Positions 45,080 to 54,770 of a stretch of 64,000 bases of DNA are shown here, one piece after another. Position numbers and translations under genes: made by a program. The notes beneath the pieces were generated by a model that searched no databases, had not been told where the DNA came from, and worked only from the letters and a program-made list of their open reading frames with translations. Source of the stretch: Lysinibacillus odysseyi 34hs-1 = NBRC 100172 (GTDB taxonomy: Bacteria; Bacillota; Bacilli; Bacillales_A; Planococcaceae); NCBI RefSeq assembly GCF_001591965.1, contig NZ_BCVX01000005.1, positions 124,001 to 188,000 of the forward strand, given 5' to 3'. Numbering within the stretch: position 1 is the stretch's first letter; each line of letters begins with the position of its first letter.

Positions 45080-45406
45080 CTAGGTTGATGTAGGCAAAGC
45101 AGTAATTTGACTATATTTCCGCTGCACATCCTTCAGTGCAACAATTAACGCTTTTTGCGAGGAGCCGAAATAACGTTTTTGAACATCCTGGATGATCTTC
45201 TCGTCACTAATCCGCCGGTTCACCAGCATCGAACGGATAAACTTCACCGTCAGCTCCACTGTAGCTGAACAGTCTACCTCCACGATAATCCCGTTCGTCC
45301 GGTCCACCGCAACTCCTAAAAAGAACTGATTGTATTGTTTGGAAATCGGATTATTCTGCGGCACTTGCGCATCTCCGATAATATAAATCACTTGATCATG
45401 AAACAT
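45080..45406 (-). CDS. DUF3870 domain protein
   Basis: A 108-aa protein that starts MFHDQVIYIIGDAQVPQNNPIS and contains YNQFFLGVAVDRTNGIIVEVDCSATVELT (in parts) and DVQKRYFGSSQKALIVALKDVQRKY, which I recognise as DUF3870. Such proteins are found next to small-molecule catabolic or transport genes and have no established activity. A conserved cysteine lies in VEVDCSAT. The ribosome binding site is AAAGGGTG. A promoter lies about 90 bases upstream. It is first in the run DUF3870-DUF819-epimerase. Confidence 0.82.
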   Translation of the reverse strand: MFHDQVIYIIGDAQVPQNNPISKQYNQFFLGVAVDRTNGIIVEVDCSATVELTVKFIRSMLVNRRISDEKIIQDVQKRYFGSSQKALIVALKDVQRKYSQITALPTST

Positions 45407-45499
45407 TTAGACACACCCTTTAAAAACGAACCTTGCACAGCTAAATATGACGGCGAGACAACCTCGGATTCATACTCATGTACAAGCGAGCTTTTTAGT

Positions 45500-45529
45500 A
45501 TTATACCAATTGAGGGAATGTTCTTTCAA
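45500..45529 (-). promoter_or_regulatory. Sigma-A promoter of the DUF3870 operon
   Basis: On the minus strand TTGAAA (45529-45524), an 18-base spacer and TATAAT (45505-45500), preceded by a TG extension. The -10 is perfect and the transcript start would be about 85 bases from the ATG at 45406. Confidence 0.7.
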
Positions 45530-45656
45530 CTTGTTTTTTTGGAGATTACTTATAATTGAGAGATTTACTGGCTATGATCTTGCTGGTAATTGGTATTGTT
45601 CATATTTGAACGGCTGTCTATTTAAAGGTTGCTGCTTGAAAGAAGAAAGCTCAAAT

Positions 45657-46208
45657 TCAAAAATCCACCTTAATTATTTCCCCGGTAACCGTACGGAAAG
45701 TGACACTATTCCCCGTCCACTCAGCTTCATCTGCTCCTAATGCTTCTAAATCATCTATTTGGTCCTCATGAACCCAAAAGGATACTTTTTCATCATTTAA
45801 TTTTTTTAACACCATCGGAAAAATAGTCGGCTGATAAAAATTGTAATGGTAATAGGTTTCTCCCCAGGAATCATTTCTATGTTCAATGGCCAACTTTCTG
45901 TGTTCTATCGGAGAGTCAATGGAATCGACGGAAATATGCAAGGAAAAGTAAGCCAACCATAGCCCAATGATCCCTACTACCCCTACAGCTGAAACGACAA
46001 ATACCAACATCGCATTTACTTTTTGCGTGTCAGCGAACAGATAAAAGGAAAGTAATGTGAGGACGGCAAGCAGTAAATAAGTATGCCCGCTGTAAACAAG
46101 AAAGGAAAAATAATAGCCGAAAATTCTTAAGAGGTATGTAAGCATTACAAAGGCTAGCACGCAGGCAAAGAGAAGGACTGCCGGGTTTTTGGGGGATTTT
46201 AGATGCAT
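45657..46208 (-). CDS. Membrane protein of unknown function
   Basis: A 183-aa protein with four hydrophobic segments in the first 95 residues, then an extracytoplasmic or cytoplasmic domain (about 95-183) with HRNDSWGETYYHYNF and WVHEDQIDDLEALGADE. The ribosome binding site is CAGGAGG. I do not recognise a family. It borders an AT-rich patch with recombinase remains, so it may belong to accessory DNA. Confidence 0.7.
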   Translation of the reverse strand: MHLKSPKNPAVLLFACVLAFVMLTYLLRIFGYYFSFLVYSGHTYLLLAVLTLLSFYLFADTQKVNAMLVFVVSAVGVVGIIGLWLAYFSLHISVDSIDSPIEHRKLAIEHRNDSWGETYYHYNFYQPTIFPMVLKKLNDEKVSFWVHEDQIDDLEALGADEAEWTGNSVTFRTVTGEIIKVDF

Positions 46209-46661
46209 TGTTTTACCTCCTGATTGGATTATCTTATTTATGTGGGACGATAATTTGGAGGGAAGGGTTCTGTGGCTAATGCTTTACAGTACAATTATTG
46301 AATTGGCTTCTCTACATAATTAATAAGCAGATTGGAGAGCTCAGACAATTAGTTAGATTAATTTACAGATGAAATAACCCTATTAGTGCAGGAGCCCGCA
46401 CATGGAATATTAAAACACAACGCGACTTAGTTAAAGAGACTTAGCCTAAACTCGCACGATTACAGCTCAAAATTGATAAAGGCACTTAAATTTGTCTTCT
46501 TGATAGGACGAATTTATGCATTGTACAATACGGAAGATACTAATGATTGCCTTTAATACGTTGCTATCGAAGCACTTGGTCTTTAGTAACCATAAAACAG
46601 ACTGATGCCATCAAAAAAGGCTCGGAAATAGATGCTATATATTCAAATTAAATACGGAGTG
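46209..46661. other. AT-rich stretch without intact genes, upstream of a recombinase remnant
   Basis: No intact gene. The plus strand has scattered coding-like fragments with stops and frame changes that probably belong to the decayed recombinase gene further on, but they are too short to assign one by one. Confidence 0.45.
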
Positions 46662-46842
46662 CAGGAAATCACAACACATTAGCTACGACATGCGCGCTAT
46701 TAGTGGCTATTTGAAGCCAGTACTAGGATTAAGAAATTTAGGATTGGCTGAATCACGGGGATGTACAGCTACTACAAACATTTACAATCATGTGGCAAAA
46801 AGGTTAAAGCCGGAACAATACAGAAATTTATGGATTATTTAG
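46662..46842 (+). pseudogene. Decayed tyrosine recombinase (integrase), C-terminal part
   Basis: Three motifs of phage/ICE-type tyrosine recombinases appear in order but in different frames. At 46668-46691 the reading is ITTH-stop-LRH, matching the ITTHxLRH box with the catalytic arginine. At 46748-46768 another frame gives LNHGDVQ, matching LGHxDVQ. From 46765 a third frame gives TATTTNIYNHVAKRLKPEQ with the catalytic tyrosine in NIYNHV, ending at a stop at 46840. The frameshifts and stops mean it cannot make an active enzyme. It marks an old insertion near the unknown gene at 46917-47540. Confidence 0.75.
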
Positions 46843-46855
46843 TTTTCTAAAAAAT

Positions 46856-46890
46856 ACACTGGCACCTATAAATTAATAAGGTACCAGTGT
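46856..46890 (-). terminator. Terminator of the unknown 207-aa gene
   Basis: ACACTGG(C)ACCT pairs with AGGT(A)CCAGTGT; the minus strand continues TATTTTTTAG. It lies 27 bases after the stop at 46917. Confidence 0.8.
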
Positions 46891-46916
46891 TTCTATTGAT
46901 TATTTACTCGACAAAT

Positions 46917-47540
46917 TTACACTTTATCCCAAATATAAATAAACTGTGCAGCCTCAGATTGTAATGCAATCCTGTGGTCATCATTCAGCTTTTCATCAAA
47001 TATAAGTTTACCTTTTTGTACATTCAATACTGCATATGTTATGTCATCAATATGCTCTTCAGTGAAGATTGATTCACTTAATAATGTTAATGCTGATCTA
47101 CATCGGATTTTGTCCACTTTCTCTTTTTTTCCCTTAAAAAATAACTTTATTAGAAATGCTTTACCATCTATAATTAGACCTATTTCAGGACTAGATCTAA
47201 CTGCTAATTCTTCACTGTACCAAGTAGCTTTACCAGGTTCAAACCACTTGACTTCCTTATTTCTAAAAAATTTCAAATATGCCTTAATAGCGTCTGTGTA
47301 ATTTTTTTGCTTAGCTTGAGATATTTCATCAATTAATGAAATCAAATAATCCTCTGTTCGATTATTTTCATGATAAAGTCTAATTCGATCGCGAAGTGGC
47401 TTCCAATAATCTTTTGATGGATGGTAATCATCTTGATACTTGATTTTTTTCACTGTATTAGTCTTGGCAGTGCTCCCTTTGAATGTATAATCAAGAAATT
47501 GAGTTAATCCAATAGATACATTAGTTGCTATAGAAGACAT
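46917..47540 (-). CDS. Unknown protein in an accessory patch
   Basis: A 207-aa soluble protein, rich in K, E, D and aromatic residues, without signal peptide or membrane segment. Features include YHPSKDYWKPLRDRIRLYHENN, EPGKATWYSEELAVRSSPEIGLIIDGKAFLIKL (in parts) and the end AAQFIYIWDKV. The ribosome binding site is CAGGGGGTG and it has its own terminator. It is AT-rich compared with its neighbours and lies next to a decayed integrase, so recent transfer is likely. I recognise no family and infer no function. Confidence 0.75.
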   Translation of the reverse strand: MSSIATNVSIGLTQFLDYTFKGSTAKTNTVKKIKYQDDYHPSKDYWKPLRDRIRLYHENNRTEDYLISLIDEISQAKQKNYTDAIKAYLKFFRNKEVKWFEPGKATWYSEELAVRSSPEIGLIIDGKAFLIKLFFKGKKEKVDKIRCRSALTLLSESIFTEEHIDDITYAVLNVQKGKLIFDEKLNDDHRIALQSEAAQFIYIWDKV

Positions 47541-48045
47541 TTAATCACCCCCTGTAGTTAATGTTAATTGTATTTTATTTTTTACATAAAAATACCACTA
47601 AAAGGGGTGTATTTATTTTATTCCCATTTACATAAACCAGTAAAATCAAGAGTTCAACCAAATAATGGTCGAACTTGATCGCTCGGGGAACCAACTATCC
47701 GGCGAATACGGTGTATTAGAAGTAACAATCTTTTAAGTGAATTAAACTATATTATCCGATTGACGAAACAAACGAATTAATGACAGTTGAAGTCTCTACA
47801 ATCCAAAGGGAAATTCAAGCCCCTGTCCCCATTAATCTTTGTCCCGTTTGATTTTGACATTCCACAATTTATTCAGAACGTTAATCAAAAAAGAACCACC
47901 TCAAAAAGAGGTAGTTCAAAAATTCTCTTATTCACAAGCCCACCCGTCTTACCCTCAACCGGGTGTGCCTGTCTTACTCCTGCTGTCTCATCTCATAAGA
48001 AACTAATCCCCTCATCCTTTTCTTACAAGAGGTAAAACTAATTAC
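47541..48045. other. Intergenic region with a possible coding remnant
   Basis: No intact gene. A 31-codon open stretch at 47644-47736 on the plus strand ends SGEYGVLEVTIF and looks protein-like, but has no start signal and may be the tail of a lost gene. A terminator for the chemoreceptor lies at 47893-47917, and a second imperfect hairpin (CACCCG/CGGGTG) lies near 47940-47967. Confidence 0.4.
47893..47917 (-). terminator. Terminator of the chemoreceptor gene
   Basis: GAACCACCTC/GAGGTAGTTC with a five-base loop is followed by TTTTTTGATT on the minus strand. It lies about 128 bases after the chemoreceptor stop. Confidence 0.75.
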
Positions 48046-50118
48046 TTATAACTTAAAATGACCTACTAATGCATTTAGTTCTTCGGCTAATTTTGCCAGC
48101 TGGCCTGAACCTGCGGCTACTTCTTCCATAATGCTGCTTATTTGTTGGGAAGAGGCAGATGTTTGTTCGACACCGGCTGCCGATTCCTCGGAGACAGAGG
48201 CGATTTCATGAATGGCTGCATTCATCTGCTGGGCATTTGCTGCAATTTCAGCTAGGTTTCCAGCGATAGTTGTAATGCTCTTCACCATTTCTGTGACCGC
48301 TTCACTGATTTTATGGAAAGTGCCGCCCGTTGATTCAATCTGTGCTTTTCCTTCTGCTACTTCCTTATATCCGCCTTGCAGCGAATCCGATACAAGCCCC
48401 GATTCTTTTTGGATGTTCCCCACTATACTAGTAATATCCGTTACGGAATCAGATACTTGTTCCGCCAGTTTTTTTACTTCTTCTGCTACTACGGCGAATC
48501 CTTTTCCATGCTCCCCTGCTCTTGCCGCTTCGATTGCAGCATTTAAAGCCAGAAGATTCGTTTGGTCGGCAACATCTTTAATGACTGTGACCAAGTTGGA
48601 AATTTCCTGTGACTGCTTGTCCAGCCCTTGTACTTTATGGACTGACTCACGCACGATGTTATCAATTTTCTCCATCTGAAGAATGGAATTTTTCATGAGC
48701 TCCGCGCCATCTTTCGTCATGTTTAACACGATTTTTGAGTTTTCTTCAATGCGGTAGCCATTTTCATTTGCTTCTTGAACTTTATGTGTAAAATTACTCA
48801 TACCAGCTGATAAATCACTTGCTCTGTCCGCTTGGGTTTCAGTGCCGGCCGCTAATTCCTGCATAGTCGATGCGACTTGTTCAGAACCTGTTTTTACTTC
48901 GTTTGCGGACCCGGTCAGTTCTTCACTCTGACTGCTTACTGTTTCAGAAACGAAATTAATTTGACTTACAATGACTCGCAGATTCTGGTTCAATTGGTTT
49001 GCGGATGTTACTAACTGTCCGATTTCATCTTTAGATTTTGATTCTAATTTTCCCTCGCTTAAATTACCTAAAGCTAGCTGCTCCATTACATTCGTAACTT
49101 GAGGTATTTCTCTTAACATCCGTTTTAGCAGGAAGAAAACGAGAACAATGAGGATGAGGCAGGCAACCGCAAAATATAAGCCCATCATGTATGTAAAGGT
49201 GCTAAGGCTGCTCAATGCCTCCTCTTGCGGTATAGATGCGCCTACTGACCAATCAGTTGTCGGAACTTGTGAATATCCGATATATTCCAAGCCGTCATTT
49301 ACTTTCGTTAATTCGAGCCCCTTTTTACCCTCAACCATTTTCTTGCCTACATTTCCTATTTCACCGGAAAGTTCAGGGAGCTTTTGTTCTAGTATTAACT
49401 CGCTGTCCGGATGGTACAGGATCGTTCCGTCGCTGGAAAGTAAGAATGAATATCCGTTTTCCCCCATCTTATAAGATTGCATTAATTGCGGCAATTCATC
49501 TAAAAATATGTCTATCGCAACGATACCAACCGTATTTCCACCCTCTTTAATCGGCTTCATCGCGCTTAAAATGATTTTCCCGAACACTTCATCCATATAC
49601 GGCTCAGTAAAAAATACATCATCTTCCTTAACGGCTTGCTCATACCATGGTCTGCTTTTTATATCGAAGCTTGAATCCGATACTACGTTATTACTGCCGA
49701 CTAGAAAATTGGCCTTATTGCTGGCAACCCACACCATCGCAACAGCTTCATCTGTTTTCACAATCTCATCAAGAGATTTTAAAACTCCATCATAATACGG
49801 GTTTGTTGTTGCTTCTTCCCTCGATTGGGCTGTATTCAAGTATTTTAGTATCTCCTGGTTTGTAGCAACTTGTCTTACGATTGTTTCTTTCTCTGCAAAC
49901 ATACTATTCACTTGATCAGCGATTGCGTCACTGCTGGTCGACACATTCTCTTCCACACTATCCACTAAAATTGATTTTGTATAAGAGTTAATTAGAAATC
50001 CTGTAATTGAAAATACAATTATAATAGCTATAAAAAGAGCAAAAGCTACTTTTGTTGAAATACTGTTTCCTATCCAGGAAAACAAGTTTGACTTCGTTAC
50101 ATTATCTTTTTTTGCCAT
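48046..50118 (-). CDS. Methyl-accepting chemotaxis protein
   Basis: Transmembrane chemoreceptor of 690 aa. A first membrane helix (about residues 24-48) is followed by an extracellular dCache-type sensor (about 50-300, with [20 protein letters not shown] and [19 protein letters not shown]), a second helix (about 305-330), a HAMP domain, and the cytoplasmic signalling hairpin with [37 protein letters not shown] (in parts). Glutamine/glutamate pairs for methylation are visible. dCache sensors often bind amino acids or organic acids. It lies beside an aromatic catabolism cluster, so its ligand may be a compound used there; this is an inference. CheR is encoded at 345-1115. Confidence 0.95.
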   Translation of the reverse strand: MAKKDNVTKSNLFSWIGNSISTKVAFALFIAIIIVFSITGFLINSYTKSILVDSVEENVSTSSDAIADQVNSMFAEKETIVRQVATNQEILKYLNTAQSREEATTNPYYDGVLKSLDEIVKTDEAVAMVWVASNKANFLVGSNNVVSDSSFDIKSRPWYEQAVKEDDVFFTEPYMDEVFGKIILSAMKPIKEGGNTVGIVAIDIFLDELPQLMQSYKMGENGYSFLLSSDGTILYHPDSELILEQKLPELSGEIGNVGKKMVEGKKGLELTKVNDGLEYIGYSQVPTTDWSVGASIPQEEALSSLSTFTYMMGLYFAVACLILIVLVFFLLKRMLREIPQVTNVMEQLALGNLSEGKLESKSKDEIGQLVTSANQLNQNLRVIVSQINFVSETVSSQSEELTGSANEVKTGSEQVASTMQELAAGTETQADRASDLSAGMSNFTHKVQEANENGYRIEENSKIVLNMTKDGAELMKNSILQMEKIDNIVRESVHKVQGLDKQSQEISNLVTVIKDVADQTNLLALNAAIEAARAGEHGKGFAVVAEEVKKLAEQVSDSVTDITSIVGNIQKESGLVSDSLQGGYKEVAEGKAQIESTGGTFHKISEAVTEMVKSITTIAGNLAEIAANAQQMNAAIHEIASVSEESAAGVEQTSASSQQISSIMEEVAAGSGQLAKLAEELNALVGHFKL

Positions 50119-50650
50119 AATATATTCCTTCCTACCTTTGCAGCCTAGCTGTATTTTTTAGCTATATTAGCACTTTGTTGTCCCGTTGCTGCATCCACAA
50201 TAAATCAGCTCTGGAAGTTATTTTTATACTTTTTTCGGTATTGCCCCCAGCTCTCTTATACCAAGGGGCAAGAGTTGCTTAAATTTGTCCCTCTGTGTGT
50301 CGTTTCTATAGGTGAAAAACTGCCTATCCCTTTGTGTACGAATTAACAACGTATTATCTTCTTACTTTTTGAATAATTTTATTTATTACTACCACTTACT
50401 ATCAAGGAGTTTACTCACAGGCAAAACATTTGTAATTCCCCTGCCCTAAGCACCCCGTATTTAATAAACTTTATTCCTATTTTCACCTCTGCTCACTAAA
50501 CTTTAATCCTATCGACCTATAATTATACAGCTAAATCGACTTAAATAAATGGTTTTTTTAACTTTTTTATGTACCTATACTACTTTTTCTCTATCACTAT
50601 CAGATACTCCTATAGAGAGCGTTCAATTCGTTGAAGCCGCTCATCTAAAA
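50119..50650. other. Intergenic region upstream of the chemoreceptor
   Basis: No gene was found in over 500 bases. A direct repeat TAAACTTTA(A/T)TCCTAT occurs at about 50465-50480 and 50497-50512. I could not find a clear sigma D promoter or a complete c-di-GMP riboswitch consensus. Confidence 0.45.
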
Positions 50651-50690
50651 AGGGGCTGTCCAGAGAGGAAAAACTCTCCGGGCAGCCCCT
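50651..50690 (-). terminator. Terminator at the end of the aromatic catabolism cluster
   Basis: A long, GC-rich hairpin: AGGGGCTG...GAGAG pairs with CTCTC...CAGCCCCT with small interruptions around a six-base loop, followed by TTTTTA on the minus strand, 15 bases after the MFS stop. Confidence 0.92.
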
Positions 50691-50705
50691 AACATTGAAT
50701 TTTAT

Positions 50706-51911
50706 TTATATATTAGCCATTCTCTTACTGCTTATGAAAGCCCAGAACAGGATCATCAAACAGAGCGCACTCGAGCCGGCCAAAAAAATGCCGCCATACA
50801 AATAGCCGGCCATATCCGTTAAATAGCCAAAAACCGGTGGAAGTATGAATACGCCTATCGAGGCAAAGGTAACACTGTAGCCGCTTGCCGAGCCGCCGAT
50901 GGACCTCGGTACACTTTCGACCGCCAAGTTCATCCATACCCCGTTAAAGCCGGACAATGTAAAGCCGACACTGGCAATGATGATGACCGTAATCCAGACC
51001 GCATTTACTTCATACAGCGCCCATAAGGCAATCGGAAACCATGCTGTAATGATCATAAGTACGATCCATCGGTCTCCATTGAACCACGCATCACTCATCA
51101 TGCCCCAAAGGACTCTTCCTGCCGCTCCGCAGATTTCCGAAAATGCCAGTGCCAGGCCGGCAATATAAATGGACCAGCCTTTTGCCCCGCTCAAAAACAG
51201 TAATAAGTAAGTATTAAAAGTCACCTGCATTCCCATTAAAAGCAGCGCAATAAAGGTTGTGAAAAAAAGCATTTTAGAGGTAAAGAGCTTTTTTAACTGT
51301 TCGAGCAGTGATGACTCCGTAGAACGCAGCGTTGAAAACACGCCCGAATAGGTCCGCATCACGTTATATACGATAAAAGCAAACACAATCAAGCCTATTG
51401 CCGCTCCCTTTACAGCCCACTGCCATCCTATTTTTTCAGCAAGCGCAAGCAATAGAATGCTTGAAAGAGCCGAACCTAATGTGATGGACATCTGTTTAAG
51501 CCCCATAGGGAAGGTGACTTTTTGGACGGGGTACAGCTGGATGAGCATTTTGTTTGTGACAGGATGCATGCCCCCGTATCCCAATCCTGCCAATGTAATA
51601 AACAGCAATGCAACTATATATGTGTTCTGCACTGTAGCAAACAGGAAAAACCCTCCCCCTACAGTCAGCATCAGCAGCAAAAGTAAGCGGTGTGTTGCGA
51701 TATAATCGGCAAAAAAACCCATCGGTAGCGTAGCCAGAAACTGGCCTAGAAATAAGGCAGTCGGCAGGAAGCCAAGCTGAAAATTCGTCAACTGCAGGCT
51801 GTCGCCAATATAAATGGCAAAAGGGTTCATACTCCTCCCGACAAACGCTGTCAGCAGCTGCGAGAAAATAATAAGCATGACGAATGTCCGCGTATTTATA
51901 GCTTTCTCCAT
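50706..51911 (-). CDS. MFS-type permease, probably for an aromatic acid or intermediate
   Basis: A 401-aa protein with 12 hydrophobic segments of the major facilitator superfamily. The loop between helices 2 and 3 reads MGFFADYIATHRLL, a form of the MFS motif GxxxD(R/K)xGRR, and GLGYGGMHPVTNKMLIQLYP lies near helix 4. The start overlaps nothing but is one base after the dctM stop. As the last gene of the catabolic operon it is a second uptake or export route for the substrate. Its specificity is not visible in the sequence. Confidence 0.88.
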   Translation of the reverse strand: MEKAINTRTFVMLIIFSQLLTAFVGRSMNPFAIYIGDSLQLTNFQLGFLPTALFLGQFLATLPMGFFADYIATHRLLLLLMLTVGGGFFLFATVQNTYIVALLFITLAGLGYGGMHPVTNKMLIQLYPVQKVTFPMGLKQMSITLGSALSSILLLALAEKIGWQWAVKGAAIGLIVFAFIVYNVMRTYSGVFSTLRSTESSLLEQLKKLFTSKMLFFTTFIALLLMGMQVTFNTYLLLFLSGAKGWSIYIAGLALAFSEICGAAGRVLWGMMSDAWFNGDRWIVLMIITAWFPIALWALYEVNAVWITVIIIASVGFTLSGFNGVWMNLAVESVPRSIGGSASGYSVTFASIGVFILPPVFGYLTDMAGYLYGGIFLAGSSALCLMILFWAFISSKRMANI

Positions 51912-51912
51912 G

Positions 51913-53193
51913 TTAGAATCCTAGTGCATCAGGTATAAATAATACAAGCTGCGGAATATACGTGATGATCATTAATACGACAATCGACACGATAATGAAA
52001 GGAAATACCGCTTTTACGAGTGTTTCAAATTTCACCTCTGCCATGGAAGACACAATGAACAGGCCTGTTCCTACCGGCGGTGTCAATAACCCTAATGTTA
52101 AGTTGATACATATAAGGACACCAAAATGGACAGGGTCGATCTGCAGTGCCTGGACCAGCGGCATAAACACCGGAACTAAAATAACAAGCGCTGCTATACC
52201 ATCGAGCAGCATACCTACAATCAGCAGCAAGACATTTACAAGCAGAAGGAATACCCACGGGCTTTCCGTTATGTTTAAAATCAGATCTGCCAGCAGCTGC
52301 GGAATTTGCTCGAAAGCAATCATCCAGCCGAAAATATTCGCCATGATGATTAAAAATGTGACAGTCGCCGTATTCGTAACCGTATTAATAAGCATTTTCG
52401 GGAATTTTTTAAAGTCCAGTTCCCGGTAAATGACAGACCCTACAATGATTGCCAGCAAACAGGCAATGGCAGCGGATTCTGTTGCTGTAAAAACCCCTGT
52501 TAAAATTCCTACTACGACAGTAAGCGGGATCAGCAATGCCGGCAGCATTTTAATTGTTCCCCGTACTATTTCACGGAACGAAGCCCTTTCGCTTTTCGGG
52601 AAGCCCTGCTTATACCCCATATAGGCAATCATTAATATAAAGGCGATGCCATAAAGAATCCCCGGTAAAATCCCAGCCATAAACATAGCACCAATTGATG
52701 TGCTTGATAATGTGCCATAAATGATAAAAATCATGCTTGGCGGAATGATAGGGGCTATGATCGATGAAGCTAGTGTAATAGCGCCTGCAAATTCTCTTTT
52801 ATAGCCTTCCTTCTCCATTTGCGGAACCATTACTTTACTCATCATAGCCGCTTGGGCATTGGCTGATCCTAAAATAGATGCAAGAAACATGTTCGCCACA
52901 ACAGTAACATAGGCAAGCCCGCCGCGGAAATGACCTAATAATAATTTGGCAAAGTTCACAAGGCGCGTAGTGATGCCGCCCTCATTCATGATTTCACCCA
53001 TTAGCATAAACAGTGGGATCGCCAATAGACCGAAGTTTTCCAGCCCCGAAAACATGCGCAGCGGAGTTGACTCCAACAGCAAAGCCTGGCCATTTAGCAA
53101 AAAGTAAATAACCGTAATAATCCCCAGCACCATCGAAATCGGAATCCCCATAATCAATAGTAAGATGAATAAAGCGATCGTAAGAAATGTCAT
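51913..53193 (-). CDS. dctM: TRAP transporter large membrane subunit DctM
   Basis: The main transport subunit of a tripartite ATP-independent periplasmic-type transporter, which moves organic acids with sodium. The 426-aa protein has about 12 hydrophobic segments, with FGLLAIPLFMLMGEIMNEGGIT and FLASILGSANAQAAMMSKVMVPQM typical of DctM, and PPSMIFIIYG. Its start overlaps the DctQ stop by four bases. The symbol is the generic family name and says nothing about substrate. Confidence 0.94.
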   Translation of the reverse strand: MTFLTIALFILLLIMGIPISMVLGIITVIYFLLNGQALLLESTPLRMFSGLENFGLLAIPLFMLMGEIMNEGGITTRLVNFAKLLLGHFRGGLAYVTVVANMFLASILGSANAQAAMMSKVMVPQMEKEGYKREFAGAITLASSIIAPIIPPSMIFIIYGTLSSTSIGAMFMAGILPGILYGIAFILMIAYMGYKQGFPKSERASFREIVRGTIKMLPALLIPLTVVVGILTGVFTATESAAIACLLAIIVGSVIYRELDFKKFPKMLINTVTNTATVTFLIIMANIFGWMIAFEQIPQLLADLILNITESPWVFLLLVNVLLLIVGMLLDGIAALVILVPVFMPLVQALQIDPVHFGVLICINLTLGLLTPPVGTGLFIVSSMAEVKFETLVKAVFPFIIVSIVVLMIITYIPQLVLFIPDALGF

Positions 53194-53696
53194 ATCCCTT
53201 TATCCCCCTCTTTGCCAGGGACATCCCTTTGATGACGAAACAGCCGGATCAACCGGGCGATGATATGGATGACCGCAAATAAAATACCGATTGGCACAGC
53301 ACTGTACGGAATCCACATCGGCATACCTAGTGAGGTGGACTTTTGCAGCATCGTGGAAGGCAGCATCACCCATTTGGAAGCGTAAAATAAAATAATAAAT
53401 AAAAACAGCAGCATAATGATATCTTGGACAATGCGCAATATTCTTTGCTTATTTTCAGATAATGCATCTACCAAAAAGGTAACCGAGGCTTGTGTACCAT
53501 ATTTCAAGCCCCAGCTACCGCCGATAAACGAAAACCAAATAAATAAGTAAATGGAAACCTCGCTTGCCCAAGGGATCGGATCTTTCAAAAAGTAGCGGAA
53601 GGTAACAGCAGCAATCATAACGATTGTCAAAATCCCCATTAATAGCCCCATAATGACTTCCTCTACTTTAGTAATGACATTGCTTAACTTTGTCAT
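53190..53696 (-). CDS. dctQ: TRAP transporter small membrane subunit DctQ
   Basis: A 168-aa membrane protein with four hydrophobic segments, of the DctQ family. Family motifs include VTFRYFLKDPIPWASEVSIYLFIWFSFIGG (in parts). The ATG at 53696 is preferred because GGGGG is seven bases upstream; the ATG at 53702 is too close to it. The stop overlaps the DctM start by four bases, so the two membrane subunits are translated together. Confidence 0.92.
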   Translation of the reverse strand: MTKLSNVITKVEEVIMGLLMGILTIVMIAAVTFRYFLKDPIPWASEVSIYLFIWFSFIGGSWGLKYGTQASVTFLVDALSENKQRILRIVQDIIMLLFLFIILFYASKWVMLPSTMLQKSTSLGMPMWIPYSAVPIGILFAVIHIIARLIRLFRHQRDVPGKEGDKGI

Positions 53697-53723
53697 TCCC
53701 ATACCCCCAAGTCATTTTACTTA

Positions 53724-54770
53724 TTACCGATTTTCTTCGATAAATTTTTTGATCAAGTCTGATTGTCCGCCGTATTCCTTATCAAATGCTTTGATTTGCT
53801 TATCAAAGACACTCGCGTCAACGTCGTACACTTCCATCCCCTGGCTTTCCAGCTTCTTACGAAACTCCTCTTCTTGTCCAGAACGTGTTTTTACAGCAAA
53901 GTCACTTGCTGTTTTCCATGCTTGGGTAATGGCATCCTGTGCCTCTTGTGAAAGGGAGGAGAATTTTTTCTCGTTTGTTAGAATAGTAGAAGGCCATACC
54001 ATATGATTTGTTACTGCTACGTATTTGGCAATCTCTGAATATTTATTTGTAATCGTTGCATCAAGGTCCATATCCATCCCGTCAATAACCCCTGTTTGCA
54101 ATGCAGAATATACTTCTGTTAATGAAAGGGATTCCGGGGCAGCCCCTGCGTTTTTATAGAAGGACTGCAGGACGGGACTTGGTGTTACACGCAGTTTCAG
54201 CCCTTTTAAATCATTCGTTGATTCAATTTTCTTATCCTTTGTTACCATTGTCCGCTGACCGGCGAATAAATAAGTGAGCCCTTTTAAGCCTGTCCCTTCT
54301 ACTTTCCGCAAAATTTCCTGTCCTGTTTCCGAAGCTGCAGCTGCATTTGCCTCTTCAAGCGTCTCAAATAAATACGGGGCAAACCATCCTGCCATTTCAG
54401 GTGTACGCGATGTTAAATATGCTGCTGTAATCATCGCCATATCAACAGACCCCGCTTCTACCTGCTGTACCATATCAGCTTCCGAACCAAGCTGGCTGGC
54501 CGGGAAAATTTCCACCTTCATTTTGCCGCCTGATATTGATTCTAATTCCTCTTTAAATTTCTCCGAAGCTTGATGCCACATATGATCTGTCGCTGTAATG
54601 TGGGCAAGCTTCAATGTCATTTCAGGATAGCCGCCGTTCGTTGTTGCACTCACATTCACACTGTCTCCTGATGAATCCCCTGTTTCCGTCCCTTTACTAC
54701 TGCATGCTGTTACTAAAAGCATAAGCAGTAAAAACAAAGACCATTTTCCAACCTTCAAGAACTGTTTCAT
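53724..54770 (-). CDS. dctP: TRAP transporter substrate-binding lipoprotein DctP
   Basis: Extracytoplasmic binding protein of the TRAP system. The 348-aa protein has a lipoprotein signal with lipobox VTAC (Cys23). The mature part includes MTLKLAHITATDHMWHQASEKFKEELE, QLGSEADMVQQVEAGSVDMA and the DctP signature LKGLKLRVTPSPVLQSFYKNAGA, with the conserved arginine that binds the ligand carboxylate. Its ATG overlaps the tautomerase stop by four bases. A carboxylated aromatic such as anthranilate would fit the context. Confidence 0.93.
   Translation of the reverse strand: MKQFLKVGKWSLFLLLMLLVTACSSKGTETGDSSGDSVNVSATTNGGYPEMTLKLAHITATDHMWHQASEKFKEELESISGGKMKVEIFPASQLGSEADMVQQVEAGSVDMAMITAAYLTSRTPEMAGWFAPYLFETLEEANAAAASETGQEILRKVEGTGLKGLTYLFAGQRTMVTKDKKIESTNDLKGLKLRVTPSPVLQSFYKNAGAAPESLSLTEVYSALQTGVIDGMDMDLDATITNKYSEIAKYVAVTNHMVWPSTILTNEKKFSSLSQEAQDAITQAWKTASDFAVKTRSGQEEEFRKKLESQGMEVYDVDASVFDKQIKAFDKEYGGQSDLIKKFIEENR

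Noticed and set aside
47644-47736. Short coding-like stretch ending SGEYGVLEVTIF.
   Set aside because: No start signal and only about 30 codons; noted as a possible remnant but not listed as a gene.
50119-50220. Possible c-di-GMP (GEMM-I) riboswitch before the chemoreceptor gene; parts such as GGGAC..CAAAG and GCTAGGCTGC look similar.
   Set aside because: The conserved GCAAACC segment, the correct GACGCAAAG and the receptor helix are missing or altered, so the match is too weak to call.
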